In this document: piece after piece, positions 45,039 to 54,657 of the stretch
Position numbering within the stretch: position 1 is the first letter of the stretch
Layout of the letters: every line of letters begins with the position of its first letter
DNA from: Psychrosphaera saromensis
GTDB lineage: Bacteria; Pseudomonadota; Gammaproteobacteria; Enterobacterales; Alteromonadaceae
Direction of reading: 5' to 3'
Length of the DNA: 64,000 nt
NCBI RefSeq assembly: GCF_002954545.1
Contig: NZ_MSCH01000003.1
Location: forward strand, 1,700,824 to 1,764,823
Notes under the pieces: generated by a model
What the model was told of the DNA's origin: nothing
The model's database searches: none
The model's input: the letters and a program-made list of their open reading frames with translations, nothing else
Translations under genes and position numbers: made by a program

Positions 45039-46718
45039 TTATAAACCCAATACTTCTTTACCTTGCTCAAATACAATATCAACTGGGATATTTGCAGTTG
45101 TTAGTCTTTCCAAATCAGCGGCTAGTTGTGCTTTTATAACGCCTTTTTCAGCAACTAATTTAGCTACGCCAGTGTAATCACCGTCGCCTTGTATAGTTAA
45201 TATTAGTTTTGATAAACCGTTCATTGCATCACGCATCTTAGTCATATCAACGCTGTATAAACCTTGTTCATTACGTTTAAATGCGTTGTTTTCTGCAAAG
45301 TAGTTAAAGCGGATCATATTTGCTTTACCGTGAGCAGAACTTGCGCCAAAACGTACTGAGCGGAAGATACCAGCTAAGAACGTAGTGTAATAATCTTCCA
45401 ATTTACCTTCTGTGATCACGCCTTGTTCAAACAACTGAGTGATCATGTACAAGCCTAAAATATCGGCTTTGCCTTCTTCTAACGCAGAAGCATATTCTTT
45501 TAATGACTGACGTACGGTGCCTTTATCGTTGATCGTATTTTTAATGCCTAAACCGTGAGCAACTTCGTGAAACATAGTGTTATTAAAAAACGCATTAAAG
45601 GTAATGTTTTCACGTTGTTCAGGCACAATTAATAAGTCGGCGATAGGTAACAATATTTTGTCGAACTTAGCTTGCATTGCATTTTTAAGTTGTAAACGAC
45701 GTGTACCTTTCTTTAATTGCACTTCTTCATCATTTGGCAGGTTAATCGCGATGGTTTTAGAACCCGCGTTTGAATGACCAGCGTAATACACAACGTCATA
45801 GGCATTTAATTCAGCATTAGAACCTGGCATTTCAGCTTTGTACTTATCTGCAACCGGTAAGCCTTTTTGTAATTCAGGAAGGGTAGAAGCGTATTTAACT
45901 AACTTTTCACTCCATGCCATATCTTTAATTAATACATAAGCTTCAAACGCTGCACGGTAGCCGTATAACATATCTTCGTAGTTTTCGATTGGACCGTAAA
46001 CTAATTCGATTGAGTTTGACTTCATATCCATCCAAGCAAAATCAGATGCTTGGTATTCATTGGTTAATAAAGCGTCGGCTCTCAGTTTTAAGTAATTTGC
46101 GAACTCTTTGTTGCTAGCTAATTTAGATGCTTTTAATAGCAACTCAGCTGCTTTGGTTAATTTCTCCAAGTAATAAACTGAATAAGGTACCGAATATAAC
46201 TGGCCTTTATCGTTACGTTCAACAACAGAGTATAAACCTGTCTTATCAACAATATCCGCTGACTCGAATTCTTCTTTAGTCATATCTTCAGGATAAAACT
46301 GTGCGCCTAATGGCTTTGCTGTTTGGCCCGCTAAAAATGCTTCATCACCTTGTAATCTATCCCAAGGGCCGTAGTTTACGTCGGCATAAGTTCTGGTTTT
46401 TTCATCAGCAATACTAGCTAAAAACTCATCTTTGTTTTTACCGTAAGCTTGTTGCCAGAATAACTCGTCCATGATTTTTGATGCATCAATTAACACAGCA
46501 AGCATTTGTTTTTGTTTATCACTTAAATGTGACAAGTCGGCAGTTAATGTGACGGGAGTATAGATATCAAGGCGAGATGCAAATTCAGGCTTTAATGTGT
46601 CGACAGTCGTCGTTTCTTCAGTCGTATTTTGTCCACATCCAGCAAGTACTAAAGATGTTAGTAAACCTAATGCTAAGGTCAGCTTAAGCTTAGATGTTTT
46701 TGATTGTAATCGTTTCAT
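45039..46718 (-). CDS. M49-like (dipeptidyl-peptidase III-related) zinc lipoprotein
   Basis: 559 residues. The lipoprotein signal ends at LAGC (Cys28). The zinc motif is HEVAH at 384-388 (HEVAHGLGIKNT), with a second motif EEGKAD at 414-419 supplying the third ligand, an arrangement of the M49 family. Classical DPP III has the six-residue HExxGH form; the five-residue HExxH is known from some bacterial members. Family relatives are annotated as Zn-dependent hydrolases. It would act in the periplasm or at the outer membrane as a peptidase or related hydrolase. It stands alone 50 bp downstream of lpxH on the same strand. Confidence 0.82.
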   Translation of the reverse strand: MKRLQSKTSKLKLTLALGLLTSLVLAGCGQNTTEETTTVDTLKPEFASRLDIYTPVTLTADLSHLSDKQKQMLAVLIDASKIMDELFWQQAYGKNKDEFLASIADEKTRTYADVNYGPWDRLQGDEAFLAGQTAKPLGAQFYPEDMTKEEFESADIVDKTGLYSVVERNDKGQLYSVPYSVYYLEKLTKAAELLLKASKLASNKEFANYLKLRADALLTNEYQASDFAWMDMKSNSIELVYGPIENYEDMLYGYRAAFEAYVLIKDMAWSEKLVKYASTLPELQKGLPVADKYKAEMPGSNAELNAYDVVYYAGHSNAGSKTIAINLPNDEEVQLKKGTRRLQLKNAMQAKFDKILLPIADLLIVPEQRENITFNAFFNNTMFHEVAHGLGIKNTINDKGTVRQSLKEYASALEEGKADILGLYMITQLFEQGVITEGKLEDYYTTFLAGIFRSVRFGASSAHGKANMIRFNYFAENNAFKRNEQGLYSVDMTKMRDAMNGLSKLILTIQGDGDYTGVAKLVAEKGVIKAQLAADLERLTTANIPVDIVFEQGKEVLGL

Positions 46719-46767
46719 AGATGATCCTTTTTTTGCAATTATGTGTGCGCTTATAATTATTTTTTTG

Positions 46768-47487
46768 TTAACGGTTAAATGGTAAGGCTTTTAACTCAGG
46801 GCCTTCATCCGACAACACTAACACTGAACCTTGAGTGTACCAATCGCCAACCACAATTCGTTGCTTGTTCTGTGGTCTGCTATGTATGTTCGGTCTGTGG
46901 GTGTGGCCGTGAATTAACCAATCGCATCTTGAGTTTGACATTACGCGTTGTACTTCACGTTCTGCAACGTCCATGATGGATTCTGGTTTATCCATTTGGC
47001 TTTTTTTGCTGATATTGCGGTATTTGGCTGCTTTCTTTTTACGTAAGAACAAAGGCAAACTTAACATTAAGGTTTGCCACCACCAAGAACGGCTTTTTCT
47101 TCTAAATACTTGATAATCCACATCGTCGATACAAAGCTGATCGCCGTGCATAAACAAAATGGTTTTATTGAATTCTGTTGTTATAAAACTCTCGGGTAGT
47201 AATGTCATGCCACAGCGTTTTGCGTATTTTTTACCAAGTAAAAAGTCACGATTACCATGAATGAAAAACACAGGCGTATGCTGTGAGAATTTGCTGATAG
47301 AGTCTGCGATTAATGTACTGAATTGGTTGATGTCGTCATCCCCAATCCAAGATTCAAATAAGTCGCCTAAAATATATAACGATGAGTGTTGGTTAGCTTC
47401 CGCTTGTAAAAAGTCTAAAAAACATTGAGTAATGTCTGGGCGGTCTGGATTTAAGTGTAAGTCTGCAATGACTAATATTGATGGCAT
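46768..47487 (-). CDS. lpxH: UDP-2,3-diacylglucosamine diphosphatase
   Basis: 239 residues with the full calcineurin-like metal set of LpxH: ADLHLN (8-13), LGDLFESWIGDDD, IHGNRDFLLGKKYA, HGDQLCIDD, and HGHTHRPN near the C-terminus. It cleaves UDP-2,3-diacyl-GlcN to lipid X and UMP in lipid A synthesis, at the inner membrane. It follows ppiB on the same strand after a terminator, an order common in gammaproteobacteria. Confidence 0.96.
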   Translation of the reverse strand: MPSILVIADLHLNPDRPDITQCFLDFLQAEANQHSSLYILGDLFESWIGDDDINQFSTLIADSISKFSQHTPVFFIHGNRDFLLGKKYAKRCGMTLLPESFITTEFNKTILFMHGDQLCIDDVDYQVFRRKSRSWWWQTLMLSLPLFLRKKKAAKYRNISKKSQMDKPESIMDVAEREVQRVMSNSRCDWLIHGHTHRPNIHSRPQNKQRIVVGDWYTQGSVLVLSDEGPELKALPFNR

Positions 47488-47505
47488 ATAATTTTCAGTC
47501 TTAAT

Positions 47506-47529
47506 AAAAAGGGCATCAAACGATGCCCT
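47506..47529 (-). terminator. Terminator of ppiB
   Basis: AGGGCATC (47510-47517) with GATGCCCT (47522-47529); on the minus strand the stem runs into TTTTT. It sits between ppiB and lpxH. Confidence 0.82.
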
Positions 47530-47543
47530 ATAACGATATTGAA

Positions 47544-48038
47544 TTAGTCAGTTACAACTGCTTTTTCAATAATAACGTCTTCAACTGGTACATCTTGATG
47601 ATAACCTGCATTACCTGTTTTAGTCGCAGAGATTTTATCTACAATGTCCATACCTTCAACAACTTTTGCGAATACACAGTATCCCCAACCATCAGGCGTT
47701 TCAGAACGGAAGTTTAAGAATGCATTGTCAGCACTGTTAATGAAAAACTGTGAAGAAGCTGAATGAGGTTCTTGAGTACGAGCCATCGCTAGCGTACCAC
47801 GGTCATTTTTAAGGCCGTTGTTTGCTTCGTTGTTGATTGACGCATTACCGTCTTTCTCTTCCATACCAGGTAGCATGCCACCACCTTGAACCATGAAACC
47901 AGGAATGACACGGTGAAAGATCACACCGTCATAAAAACCAGATGTCACATAGTTTAAAAAGTTCTCAACTGTTTTTGGAGCTTCTTCAGCAAATAATTCA
48001 ATTTTAATGTCGCCAAAGTTTGTTGTTAAAACAACCAT
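47544..48038 (-). CDS. ppiB: Peptidyl-prolyl cis-trans isomerase B (cyclophilin)
   Basis: 164 residues, the cytoplasmic cyclophilin: [20 protein letters not shown], the active-site stretch [16 protein letters not shown] (Arg and Phe of the catalytic set), [16 protein letters not shown], and [18 protein letters not shown]. No signal peptide. It speeds proline isomerisation in protein folding. It lies upstream of lpxH as in many gammaproteobacteria, but cysS is not next to it here. Confidence 0.96.
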   Translation of the reverse strand: MVVLTTNFGDIKIELFAEEAPKTVENFLNYVTSGFYDGVIFHRVIPGFMVQGGGMLPGMEEKDGNASINNEANNGLKNDRGTLAMARTQEPHSASSQFFINSADNAFLNFRSETPDGWGYCVFAKVVEGMDIVDKISATKTGNAGYHQDVPVEDVIIEKAVVTD

Positions 48039-48124
48039 AATATTTCCTAATAATTAGATTTTGATTTTGTGGGCAATTGTAACGAATAACCTAGCTAAGA
48101 GCTAGATCTGCTACTAATAAACAG

Positions 48125-48787
48125 TTACCAAGGAAGTACTTCACCGTTGGTATGCCAAAACCCACCTGTATTCGATAAATTTAATTCTTCAATTCGGTCA
48201 ATTAATCCGGCAGTTGAGTCTTCTGGACTAATTAGCCCGTTAAAATCAACCATACGAGTTTGTACCCAACCCGGATGCAATTGTGCAACCGCAATGCCTT
48301 TGCCTTTTAAGTCTTCAGCAAGAGATTTACCAATCGCATTTAATGCCGCTTTTGACGCTCTGTAACCATAACGACCACCTGAGTCGTTGTCAGTCATAGA
48401 CCCCATACGACTAGTGATGTTAGCGATTTTACTGCCTTCAACCATATTAGGAATAAGTGCTTCAGTGACGCGCAATGGTGACAAAGCGTTTACTTCAAAT
48501 TGCTCACGTAAAGAGTCGTAATCGATATTGCCGAGTTCTTCATTTCGTAATAAACCAGCGTTATTCACTAGTAAGTCAACTTGTTGATCGCCAATGATCT
48601 TTTTGATTTGTTCAATATCATCTGGATTGGTTACGTCGATGCCAGAAATAACCATACCCGCAACTGCTTCAATTTCTTCTGATTCGCTGCGGCATATTGC
48701 AATAATATCCCAGCCTTTGGCTGCAAGTTGTTGGCTTAGAGATAAACCAATACCACGGTTTGCACCGGTAATAACTGCTGTTTTCAT
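48125..48787 (-). CDS. Short-chain dehydrogenase/reductase
   Basis: 220 residues, classical SDR: TGANRGIG (7-14) for NAD(P) binding, NNAG (75-78), YRASK with Tyr142 and Lys146, and HPGWVQTRM after the catalytic segment. Arg residues after the glycine motif favour NADP(H). It resembles the small CsgA/YciK-like SDRs whose substrates are unknown. The end GGFWHTNGEVLPW is conserved in that group. It lies 86 bp upstream of ppiB on the same strand. Confidence 0.88.
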   Translation of the reverse strand: MKTAVITGANRGIGLSLSQQLAAKGWDIIAICRSESEEIEAVAGMVISGIDVTNPDDIEQIKKIIGDQQVDLLVNNAGLLRNEELGNIDYDSLREQFEVNALSPLRVTEALIPNMVEGSKIANITSRMGSMTDNDSGGRYGYRASKAALNAIGKSLAEDLKGKGIAVAQLHPGWVQTRMVDFNGLISPEDSTAGLIDRIEELNLSNTGGFWHTNGEVLPW

Positions 48788-49048
48788 AATTTAATTTCCA
48801 GGTTCAATGGTAAATACATAACTTGATTCTTTACATGTGTTAACTAAGTGGTGTTGGCAGGGAGGGATTTCAATGTTAACAATAAATTTACTCCTAACAT
48901 GTGTCGTTAATTGGCTATTCATTTAGTTGAGGTGATAAAAGAAAAATTAGTCGTTTGTGAACTGAGCTAAACACGGTAAAATCAAGGTAATTAACTTTAG
49001 TACTAACTTTGTACGATAAATAAGTCGTACAAATTCAACGGAGATAAA

Positions 49049-49981
49049 ATGGCAATTAACTGGTTTCCGGGCCATATGCACAAGGCTCGAAAAGAAATTG
49101 CAGAGATCATGCCTCAAGTAGATGTGATCATAGAGATACTCGATGCCAGAATTCCATTTTCTAGTGAGAACCCTCTAGTGCCAGAACTTAGAGGTGATAC
49201 TCCGGTTCTTAAAATACTAAATAAAAGCGATTTAGCCGACCCAATCCAAACGCAAAAATGGCTAGAGTACTTACAGCAAGAACGTGGTATCACAGCTATT
49301 GCCGTAACCTCGCAAGATCCAAAACAAATAAAAGATCTGTTAAACGTTATTTCAGACATGGTTCCACACAGAGTGAGCCAGGACAAACAATTGCGCGCAC
49401 TTATTTGTGGTATTCCAAATGTTGGGAAATCCACCGCGATTAATATTTTGGCCAACCGTATTATAGCTAAAACAGGTAATGAAGCTGGTGTAACCAAGGC
49501 ACAGCAACGTATCCGTTTAGATAACAATATTGTATTGCACGACACACCGGGATTCTTATGGCCTAAATTAGAGCCAGAAGATTGTGGTTATCGTCTAGCC
49601 ATTACAGGCGGCATTAAAGACACAGTGACAGAAAAGGAAGACGTAGCGTATTACGCCATTGAATATTTAATGACTCATTACCCTGAGCTATTGATTGAAC
49701 GTTACCAATTAAAAGAAATGCCAGAAACGCCAATTAAGGTGATGGACGCCATTGCCGTAAACCGTGCTTGTATCCGTAAAGGCGGCATAGCTGACTTATA
49801 TAAAGTATCGGAAATTATCCTAAACGATTATCGCTCAGGAATGCTTGGTGCAATCACGCTAGAAACGGTAGAGCAAGGCATTGAAGCAAAAGCGATTGGT
49901 AAAATACAAGAAGCTGAACGTCTTGCTAAGAAAAAAGCATTTGAAGAGAAAAAGAAAGGTAAAAAGCGCCCGCGCAGATAG
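49049..49981 (+). CDS. Circularly permuted ribosome-biogenesis GTPase YlqF/RbgA
   Basis: 310 residues with the permuted G-motif order: NKSD (58-61, G4) first, then GIPNVGKST (121-129, G1) and DTPG (165-168, G3). The N-terminus WFPGHMHKARKEI is the YlqF/RbgA signature. The C-terminal helical domain ends in a Lys/Arg-rich tail typical of rRNA binders. Role: maturation of the large ribosomal subunit (known in Bacillus); present in some gammaproteobacteria. Single-gene transcript with a GGAG ribosome-binding site. Confidence 0.92.
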   Translation: MAINWFPGHMHKARKEIAEIMPQVDVIIEILDARIPFSSENPLVPELRGDTPVLKILNKSDLADPIQTQKWLEYLQQERGITAIAVTSQDPKQIKDLLNVISDMVPHRVSQDKQLRALICGIPNVGKSTAINILANRIIAKTGNEAGVTKAQQRIRLDNNIVLHDTPGFLWPKLEPEDCGYRLAITGGIKDTVTEKEDVAYYAIEYLMTHYPELLIERYQLKEMPETPIKVMDAIAVNRACIRKGGIADLYKVSEIILNDYRSGMLGAITLETVEQGIEAKAIGKIQEAERLAKKKAFEEKKKGKKRPRR

Positions 49982-50087
49982 TTGTGGTGTTTTTACTCAG
50001 TTATTTAGGCCTCACTCATGCGATGGGCTTGAATAACTTTTCTCATAACAAGGTTCATGATTTCTAATACTATTAGAGTAAACATAT

Positions 50088-50465
50088 ATGAAATTAGCTG
50101 CATCGATTATCGCAATGTTTATTGTCATTCTGCTTATCTGGGGTGACTCAAGTATGTGGGAAGATGACGTATATGCTGTTTATTATATAGATGGCGATGT
50201 TAAGTTAGGGATTAAAGTTGATGATGATGGTTCTTTTATTGGCCGAGTCGAGAATAAAGTAATCGCAGTAGGGTCTAATGAAAAGTATGTCGTTGTTAAA
50301 CAATTAACTTCGGAGCCTGATGTGATTTCTTATTTTGTACTAGATAAGGAAAATGACAATATTTACCTTAAGCCTTATGAAGTAATAGAAGGGCCATACA
50401 CTGAGCCCCAATTTACAAAGCTAAACCAAAAATTAGACTTACCCAAATTTAGTGAAACGTTTTAA
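50088..50465 (+). CDS. Small membrane-anchored unknown protein
   Basis: 125 residues: one N-terminal helix (MKLAASIIAMFIVILLIWG) then an acidic beta-rich domain (DDVYAVYYIDGDVKLGIKVDDDGSFIGRV and a second repeat-like stretch, split by loops). Not recognised. It could be a secreted or periplasmic protein. Followed by a short GTAAAA tandem repeat. Confidence 0.6.
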   Translation: MKLAASIIAMFIVILLIWGDSSMWEDDVYAVYYIDGDVKLGIKVDDDGSFIGRVENKVIAVGSNEKYVVVKQLTSEPDVISYFVLDKENDNIYLKPYEVIEGPYTEPQFTKLNQKLDLPKFSETF

Positions 50466-50490
50466 GTAAAAGTAAAAGTAAAAGTAAAAA
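50464..50490 (+). repeat. Short tandem repeat (GTAAAA)4
   Basis: Four copies of the hexamer GTAAAA directly at the stop codon of the 125-residue protein. Slippage there could alter its last codons. Confidence 0.7.
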
Positions 50491-50604
50491 GTCAGCTTTT
50501 ATTGTAAATAAGGTTTATGCGTAGATCATAGCCATATTGTTGCTGCCAAACGTTTTTAACTGTTAGCTCCGTGGGCTAGCCAAATTAATTTATTAAGGAT
50601 AAAC

Positions 50605-51027
50605 ATGAGTCACACATCACAAATCAAAGTTCGCGGTTTTCACCTAGACGTTTATCAGCATGTAAATAATGCAAGATACCTAGAGTTTTTAGAAGAAGCG
50701 CGTTGGGAATATTTAGAAGACAGTGGCGATATTGAGTTCTTTCAATCTCTTGGTTTAGCCTGGGTAATTGTAAACATTAATATTAATTACCGAGCTTCAG
50801 CAACTATGGGTCATACCTTAGATGTCAAAACTTCTTTGTCTAAAGTAGGCGGTAAGAGCGCAGTTTTCCATCAAGACATTTCAATCGCAGGAAGCGGCGT
50901 AGCCATAGCCGATGCGGATATTACGTTTGTGGTGTTAAATCAAAAAACAGGCAAAGCAGTACCAATTGAAGGTGATTTGTTAGAGCGTATGCAGTCGCAT
51001 TTAAATAGCTCTAAAGAAGAACTATAG
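50605..51027 (+). CDS. Acyl-CoA thioesterase, hot-dog fold (FadM/YbgC-like)
   Basis: 140 residues: the 4HBT motif FHLDVYQHVNNARYLEFLEEARW with catalytic-type Asp (HxDxYxHVNN), then INYRASATMGHTLDVKT and ADADITFVVLN. It hydrolyses acyl-CoA esters in the cytoplasm; the sequence is nearer to FadM (YbaW) than to YbgC of the Tol-Pal cluster, and no tol genes are near. AAGGA precedes the ATG. Confidence 0.88.
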   Translation: MSHTSQIKVRGFHLDVYQHVNNARYLEFLEEARWEYLEDSGDIEFFQSLGLAWVIVNININYRASATMGHTLDVKTSLSKVGGKSAVFHQDISIAGSGVAIADADITFVVLNQKTGKAVPIEGDLLERMQSHLNSSKEEL

Positions 51028-51060
51028 GTTTGATTTAATTCATATTTAATTCGGTTGTAA

Positions 51061-51313
51061 ATCTACACTAATATAATACATGGTCCTATTCAAGATGTAG
51101 TCCTATATAAAGAGTACAGCTTGATACTAGAACTATACGCCTATGCTGAAAGACCCCAATTAATAGATGAAATAGAACAGATCGTGGTCTCGTGTTTAGA
51201 TAATACAAGCGGTTGTGTTGAACTTTCACCTGATCATAAAAAGCTTTATTTTTTTAGGAACAACAGATAATAATGGAAACGTGATTCCATTAGATAAGCT
51301 TATGATTTTATAA
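51061..51313 (+). pseudogene. Frameshifted remnant of an unknown small protein
   Basis: Frame from 51061 reads HGPIQDVVLYKEYSLILELY, YAERPQLIDEIEQIVVSCLD, NTSGCVELSPDHKKLYFF and then stops at 51270. Removing one T from the T7 run at 51249-51255 continues it as LGTTDNNGNVIPLDKLMIL to a stop at 51313. The protein-like content on both sides of the homopolymer supports one broken gene (or a sequence error). There is no clear start codon, so the 5' end is also damaged. No family recognised. Confidence 0.5.
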
Positions 51314-51410
51314 GTAATTTAAGTTATAAGCTTAATCGCTATTGTTAACCCCGAAGTATTCGCCTTTGAATGAGGCATTATATACAGTATTAGTCATGGA
51401 GAATTTATCA

Positions 51411-51680
51411 ATGAATTTAGAACAGCAAAAAGTTACAGATAGATTAAAGGTCATTGAAAAAAAGATGATGTATCTGGGTCTTTACAATGCACCAGCTATG
51501 ATCGTAATCGCCATCGGTTTATTTTCTAAATTTGGAGCTTCACCAGAGGCACTTCATCCTTTACTTGCGGATGTTAGTTTAGTAAATAAAGCTCTTTTTG
51601 TTGCTGTGCCTTGGGCATTATTTATTACATTTAGATCAATAGTTTTGGCGCTAGAAGTAAATAAATTAAAACGGGGTTAA
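51411..51680 (+). CDS. Small two-helix membrane protein, unknown
   Basis: 89 residues from the ATG at 51411, chosen because GGAGA at 51398 is correctly placed; an upstream ATG at 51396 is also in frame. Two membrane helices (LGLYNAPAMIVIAIGLFSKF and ALFVAVPWALFITFRSIVLAL, separated by a short loop) follow a charged helix. Not recognised. Similar small integral proteins are common orphan genes in Alteromonadales. Confidence 0.6.
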   Translation: MNLEQQKVTDRLKVIEKKMMYLGLYNAPAMIVIAIGLFSKFGASPEALHPLLADVSLVNKALFVAVPWALFITFRSIVLALEVNKLKRG

Positions 51681-52122
51681 TAGATAAAGAGCGTCTTTGA
51701 CCTATGAATAAAAATTAGAAATTTTTGCTAGGTTAGTCATTAAGCTAATTTCTAAATTTTTTGAACTCATAATGCATAACCTATATCGAGCCATCATTTT
51801 ATTCTTATACATTTGTATTGCTGTTTGTTTTTGTTGTTCATTCATTGATTTGTTAGAGACAAAAAAGTAAGTGCGATTTTTATTTCTAAGAAATAAATTC
51901 ATTTACTAGCCAATAAAAAAGCGCTGATTTCAGCGCTTTTTTTGTAAGACTTGTGTCGTCCTGAAATAAGGTGACACCTTCGTACCTTAAATTATTAATA
52001 TGATATTAATTCTGAAATATCCTATTTTACTGATAGTACAGCTTGTTTATAAAAATATTGAGCGAAAATAGACTAGCTTTGCTAAAGCGATTAAGTTCAA
52101 AGGCTCATATCAAAAAATAAAC
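51681..52122. other. Intergenic region with strong hairpin
   Basis: About 440 bp. It holds a hairpin at 51915-51943 and a weaker inverted repeat near 51714-51756. No convincing gene. Confidence 0.5.
51915..51943. terminator. Bidirectional terminator hairpin
   Basis: Perfect 13-bp stem AAAAAAGCGCTGA with TCAGCGCTTTTTT, two-base loop. A and T tracts on both sides allow termination in both directions. Confidence 0.8.
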
Positions 52123-52620
52123 CTACCGCTTAAGTAACGCAAACATATATGTGTATGCATATAACGCAGTGAATAGAATGCTAGGTGCGACGGTTAGTGC
52201 TAGGTTAGGTGTTTGATTTGCAACATTAACACCTATAACTAAAACAGATTGAACGGCAATTGGTATGATGGGAGCGAATAGTGTTCCTGCTAACTTTTTG
52301 TGTTTGAAGTATGCAGCAGAACGGTTAATTGCGTTATTAAGGCTTTGTTTCACGGCTAAGTTTTGCGGTGTTTTAGAATGAAATAAACATAGGATTGGGG
52401 TTACAAAAGCCAAAGACAGGTAACTGGTTTTATACTTATTAACGACCTTTTCCAATATTAAAGTGAAAAACAAAGTAACAAATCCGCTGTACAAGCCTTG
52501 TACCAAAGCAGCCTGTAAAGTAACAGAGCTTGGTATATTATCTGCAGAGTTGGCCCAGTAAGCCCAACCAAAGTAAAAAACAAACGATACAACACCAGAT
52601 AATATAAGACGGCTATTCAA
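52123..52620 (-). CDS. Unknown four-helix membrane protein
   Basis: 165 residues with about four membrane helices: LSGVVSFVFYFGWAYWA, VTLFFTLILEKVV, LAGTLFAPIIPIAVQSVLVIG and LTVAPSILFTALYAYTYMF. Short cytoplasmic loop with NKYKTS. Not assigned to a family; similar proteins are annotated as hypothetical in Alteromonadales. It stands alone between two divergent or convergent genes. Confidence 0.65.
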   Translation of the reverse strand: MNSRLILSGVVSFVFYFGWAYWANSADNIPSSVTLQAALVQGLYSGFVTLFFTLILEKVVNKYKTSYLSLAFVTPILCLFHSKTPQNLAVKQSLNNAINRSAAYFKHKKLAGTLFAPIIPIAVQSVLVIGVNVANQTPNLALTVAPSILFTALYAYTYMFALLKR

Positions 52621-52807
52621 TGTGTTTCCTTAATTAATACGTTTCCTCAATATGAGTTTTAATATTATTGCTTATAACTTAAGTTTTGTCGCTGAGTATT
52701 ATTTCCTCAGCCTTTTCTATTACAGATAAAGTAACTGTGGTTAATTGCTTTATTTGTAACAGGAAAGGTCGCATAATCTGGGCTTATATTTCTTTAAAAG
52801 GACTCGT

Positions 52808-54631
52808 ATGAAAACCGTTAAATTTGCGCTTATTACTTGTGGTGTTATGTTCGCACTTACAGGCTGTATGAAGACAGAATCGTCATTGGAAAATGTAGAT
52901 GCACAGGCATCTGAAATGTCTAAATCATCACATGAACAACAATTAGATTTACTTGTTAGCCAATACTTCGACGACTCACTTGTCTTTAGCCCTATCGGCG
53001 CAACCTATATTGGCCGCGAAGGTTTCAATGATAAATTCACTCCGGTTATTTCAAAAGAGAATAGAACTAAAGTTGCCGCGTTTTATAAAGATTACCAAGC
53101 TCGTTTAGCGTTAATTGATAAAGCGCAGCTCAAAGGCCAGTCACTACTAAGTTATGAAATTCTTGAACGTGATTTAGCGCTAAAATTAGAAGGCATGCAG
53201 TTTTTAAGTTATTTGCTGCCAATTAATCAAATGTCTGGCGCGCATAATACATTTGCATCTTTGGGCTCGGGTGAAAGTGCTCAACCATTTAATACAGTTC
53301 AAGATTATACTGACTTCTTAAAACGTGCAGATGGTTTTATTGCTTGGTTTGATAGCGTTCAAACGTCAATGGCTGAGGGGATCAAACAAGGCATTGTGTT
53401 ACCAAAGCCATTGTCACAAAAGCTACAAGGTCAATTTGAAACTCATATAGTAGAAAAAGCCGAAGACTCGTTGTTTTGGTCACCTATTAAAAACTTACCA
53501 GCGTCATTTACTCCAGAGCAAAAGCAACAGATCACGGCTCAATATCGTGAACTTATCATGAATGGTTTAGTACCAGCATATCAGCGTATGAATACGTTTT
53601 TTGTTGAACAGTATATTCCTAACAGTCGTGACTCGGTTGGTTATAGTGATTTGCCAAATGGTAAGGCTTGGTATGAATATCAGATTAAGACCAATACAAC
53701 ATTAAGTTTATCAGCAGATGAAATCCACGAAATAGGCTTGAGCGAAGTTGCGCGTATTTTATCTGAAATGAAAAAAGTAAAAGACACGGTTGGTTTTAAA
53801 GGTGACTTAAAAGCCTTCTTTAGTCATTTACGTAACTCAGATGAGTTTTATTTTAATACCGCAGATGAGCTAATAGCTGCGTACGAGAATGTAAAACAAA
53901 AAATTGATGCGAGTTTGCCGCTGTTGTTTGATATCGCACCAAAGGCGTCGTATGTTGTAAAACCAGTTGAAGCCTACCGTGCTCAATCTGCAGCGGGTGC
54001 GTCGTATCAATCTCCAGCTCCTGATGGTTCACGACCAGGCATTTTTTATATTAATACGTTCAATTTAAAAGCTCAGCCTAAGTTTTTACTTGAAACGCTT
54101 TCTATTCATGAAGCGGCTCCAGGCCATCACTTTCAAATAGCGTTACAGCAAGAAATTGACGGCTTACCTGATTTTCGTAAATTTGGTGGTTACACTGTAT
54201 TCGCTGAAGGGTGGGCACTTTATGCTGAAAGCCTTGGTAAAGAGCTAGGTTTATTTACCGACCCATATATGTGGTACGGCCGTTTATCTGATGAGCAGTT
54301 ACGTGCAATGCGTTTAGTTCTAGATACTGGATTTCATGTAAAAGGTTGGACTCGTCAGCAGGGGATAGATTATATGCTGGCCAACTCTTCAATGGCTAAA
54401 AGTGATGTGGTTGCTGAAGTTGAACGTTATATAGCGTGGCCTGGACAAGCACTTTCTTACAAGCTTGGTCAGTTCAAAATTCAAGAGTTACGCGATTATT
54501 CTAAACAAGCTCTGGGCGAAAAGTTTGATATTAAAGCTTTCCATACGCAAATATTAATTGATGGTGCTTTACCTATGCCTATTTTAGAACAAAAGATAAA
54601 ACGTTGGGTTCAATCTCAACTGGCTTTATAA
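52808..54631 (+). CDS. DUF885 family lipoprotein (putative metallohydrolase)
   Basis: 607 residues. Lipoprotein signal ends at LTGC (Cys20). The conserved C-terminal core has SIHEAAPGHHFQ (His434 first ligand of an HExxxGH-like metal site), VFAEGWALYAESLGKELG, MWYGRLSDEQLRAMRLVLDTG and ARYIAWPGQAL-type VERYIAWPGQALSYKLGQ. DUF885 proteins are predicted zinc carboxypeptidase-like hydrolases at the periplasm; the biochemical role is mostly unproven. AAAGGA precedes the ATG. Confidence 0.88.
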   Translation: MKTVKFALITCGVMFALTGCMKTESSLENVDAQASEMSKSSHEQQLDLLVSQYFDDSLVFSPIGATYIGREGFNDKFTPVISKENRTKVAAFYKDYQARLALIDKAQLKGQSLLSYEILERDLALKLEGMQFLSYLLPINQMSGAHNTFASLGSGESAQPFNTVQDYTDFLKRADGFIAWFDSVQTSMAEGIKQGIVLPKPLSQKLQGQFETHIVEKAEDSLFWSPIKNLPASFTPEQKQQITAQYRELIMNGLVPAYQRMNTFFVEQYIPNSRDSVGYSDLPNGKAWYEYQIKTNTTLSLSADEIHEIGLSEVARILSEMKKVKDTVGFKGDLKAFFSHLRNSDEFYFNTADELIAAYENVKQKIDASLPLLFDIAPKASYVVKPVEAYRAQSAAGASYQSPAPDGSRPGIFYINTFNLKAQPKFLLETLSIHEAAPGHHFQIALQQEIDGLPDFRKFGGYTVFAEGWALYAESLGKELGLFTDPYMWYGRLSDEQLRAMRLVLDTGFHVKGWTRQQGIDYMLANSSMAKSDVVAEVERYIAWPGQALSYKLGQFKIQELRDYSKQALGEKFDIKAFHTQILIDGALPMPILEQKIKRWVQSQLAL

Positions 54632-54657
54632 GCTTCTTTGAAAATTTTAAATTATGT

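Noticed and set aside
51702-51902. 66-codon minus-strand frame
   Set aside because: It begins directly next to the strong hairpin at 51915, so no room for a promoter, and the protein has no recognisable feature.
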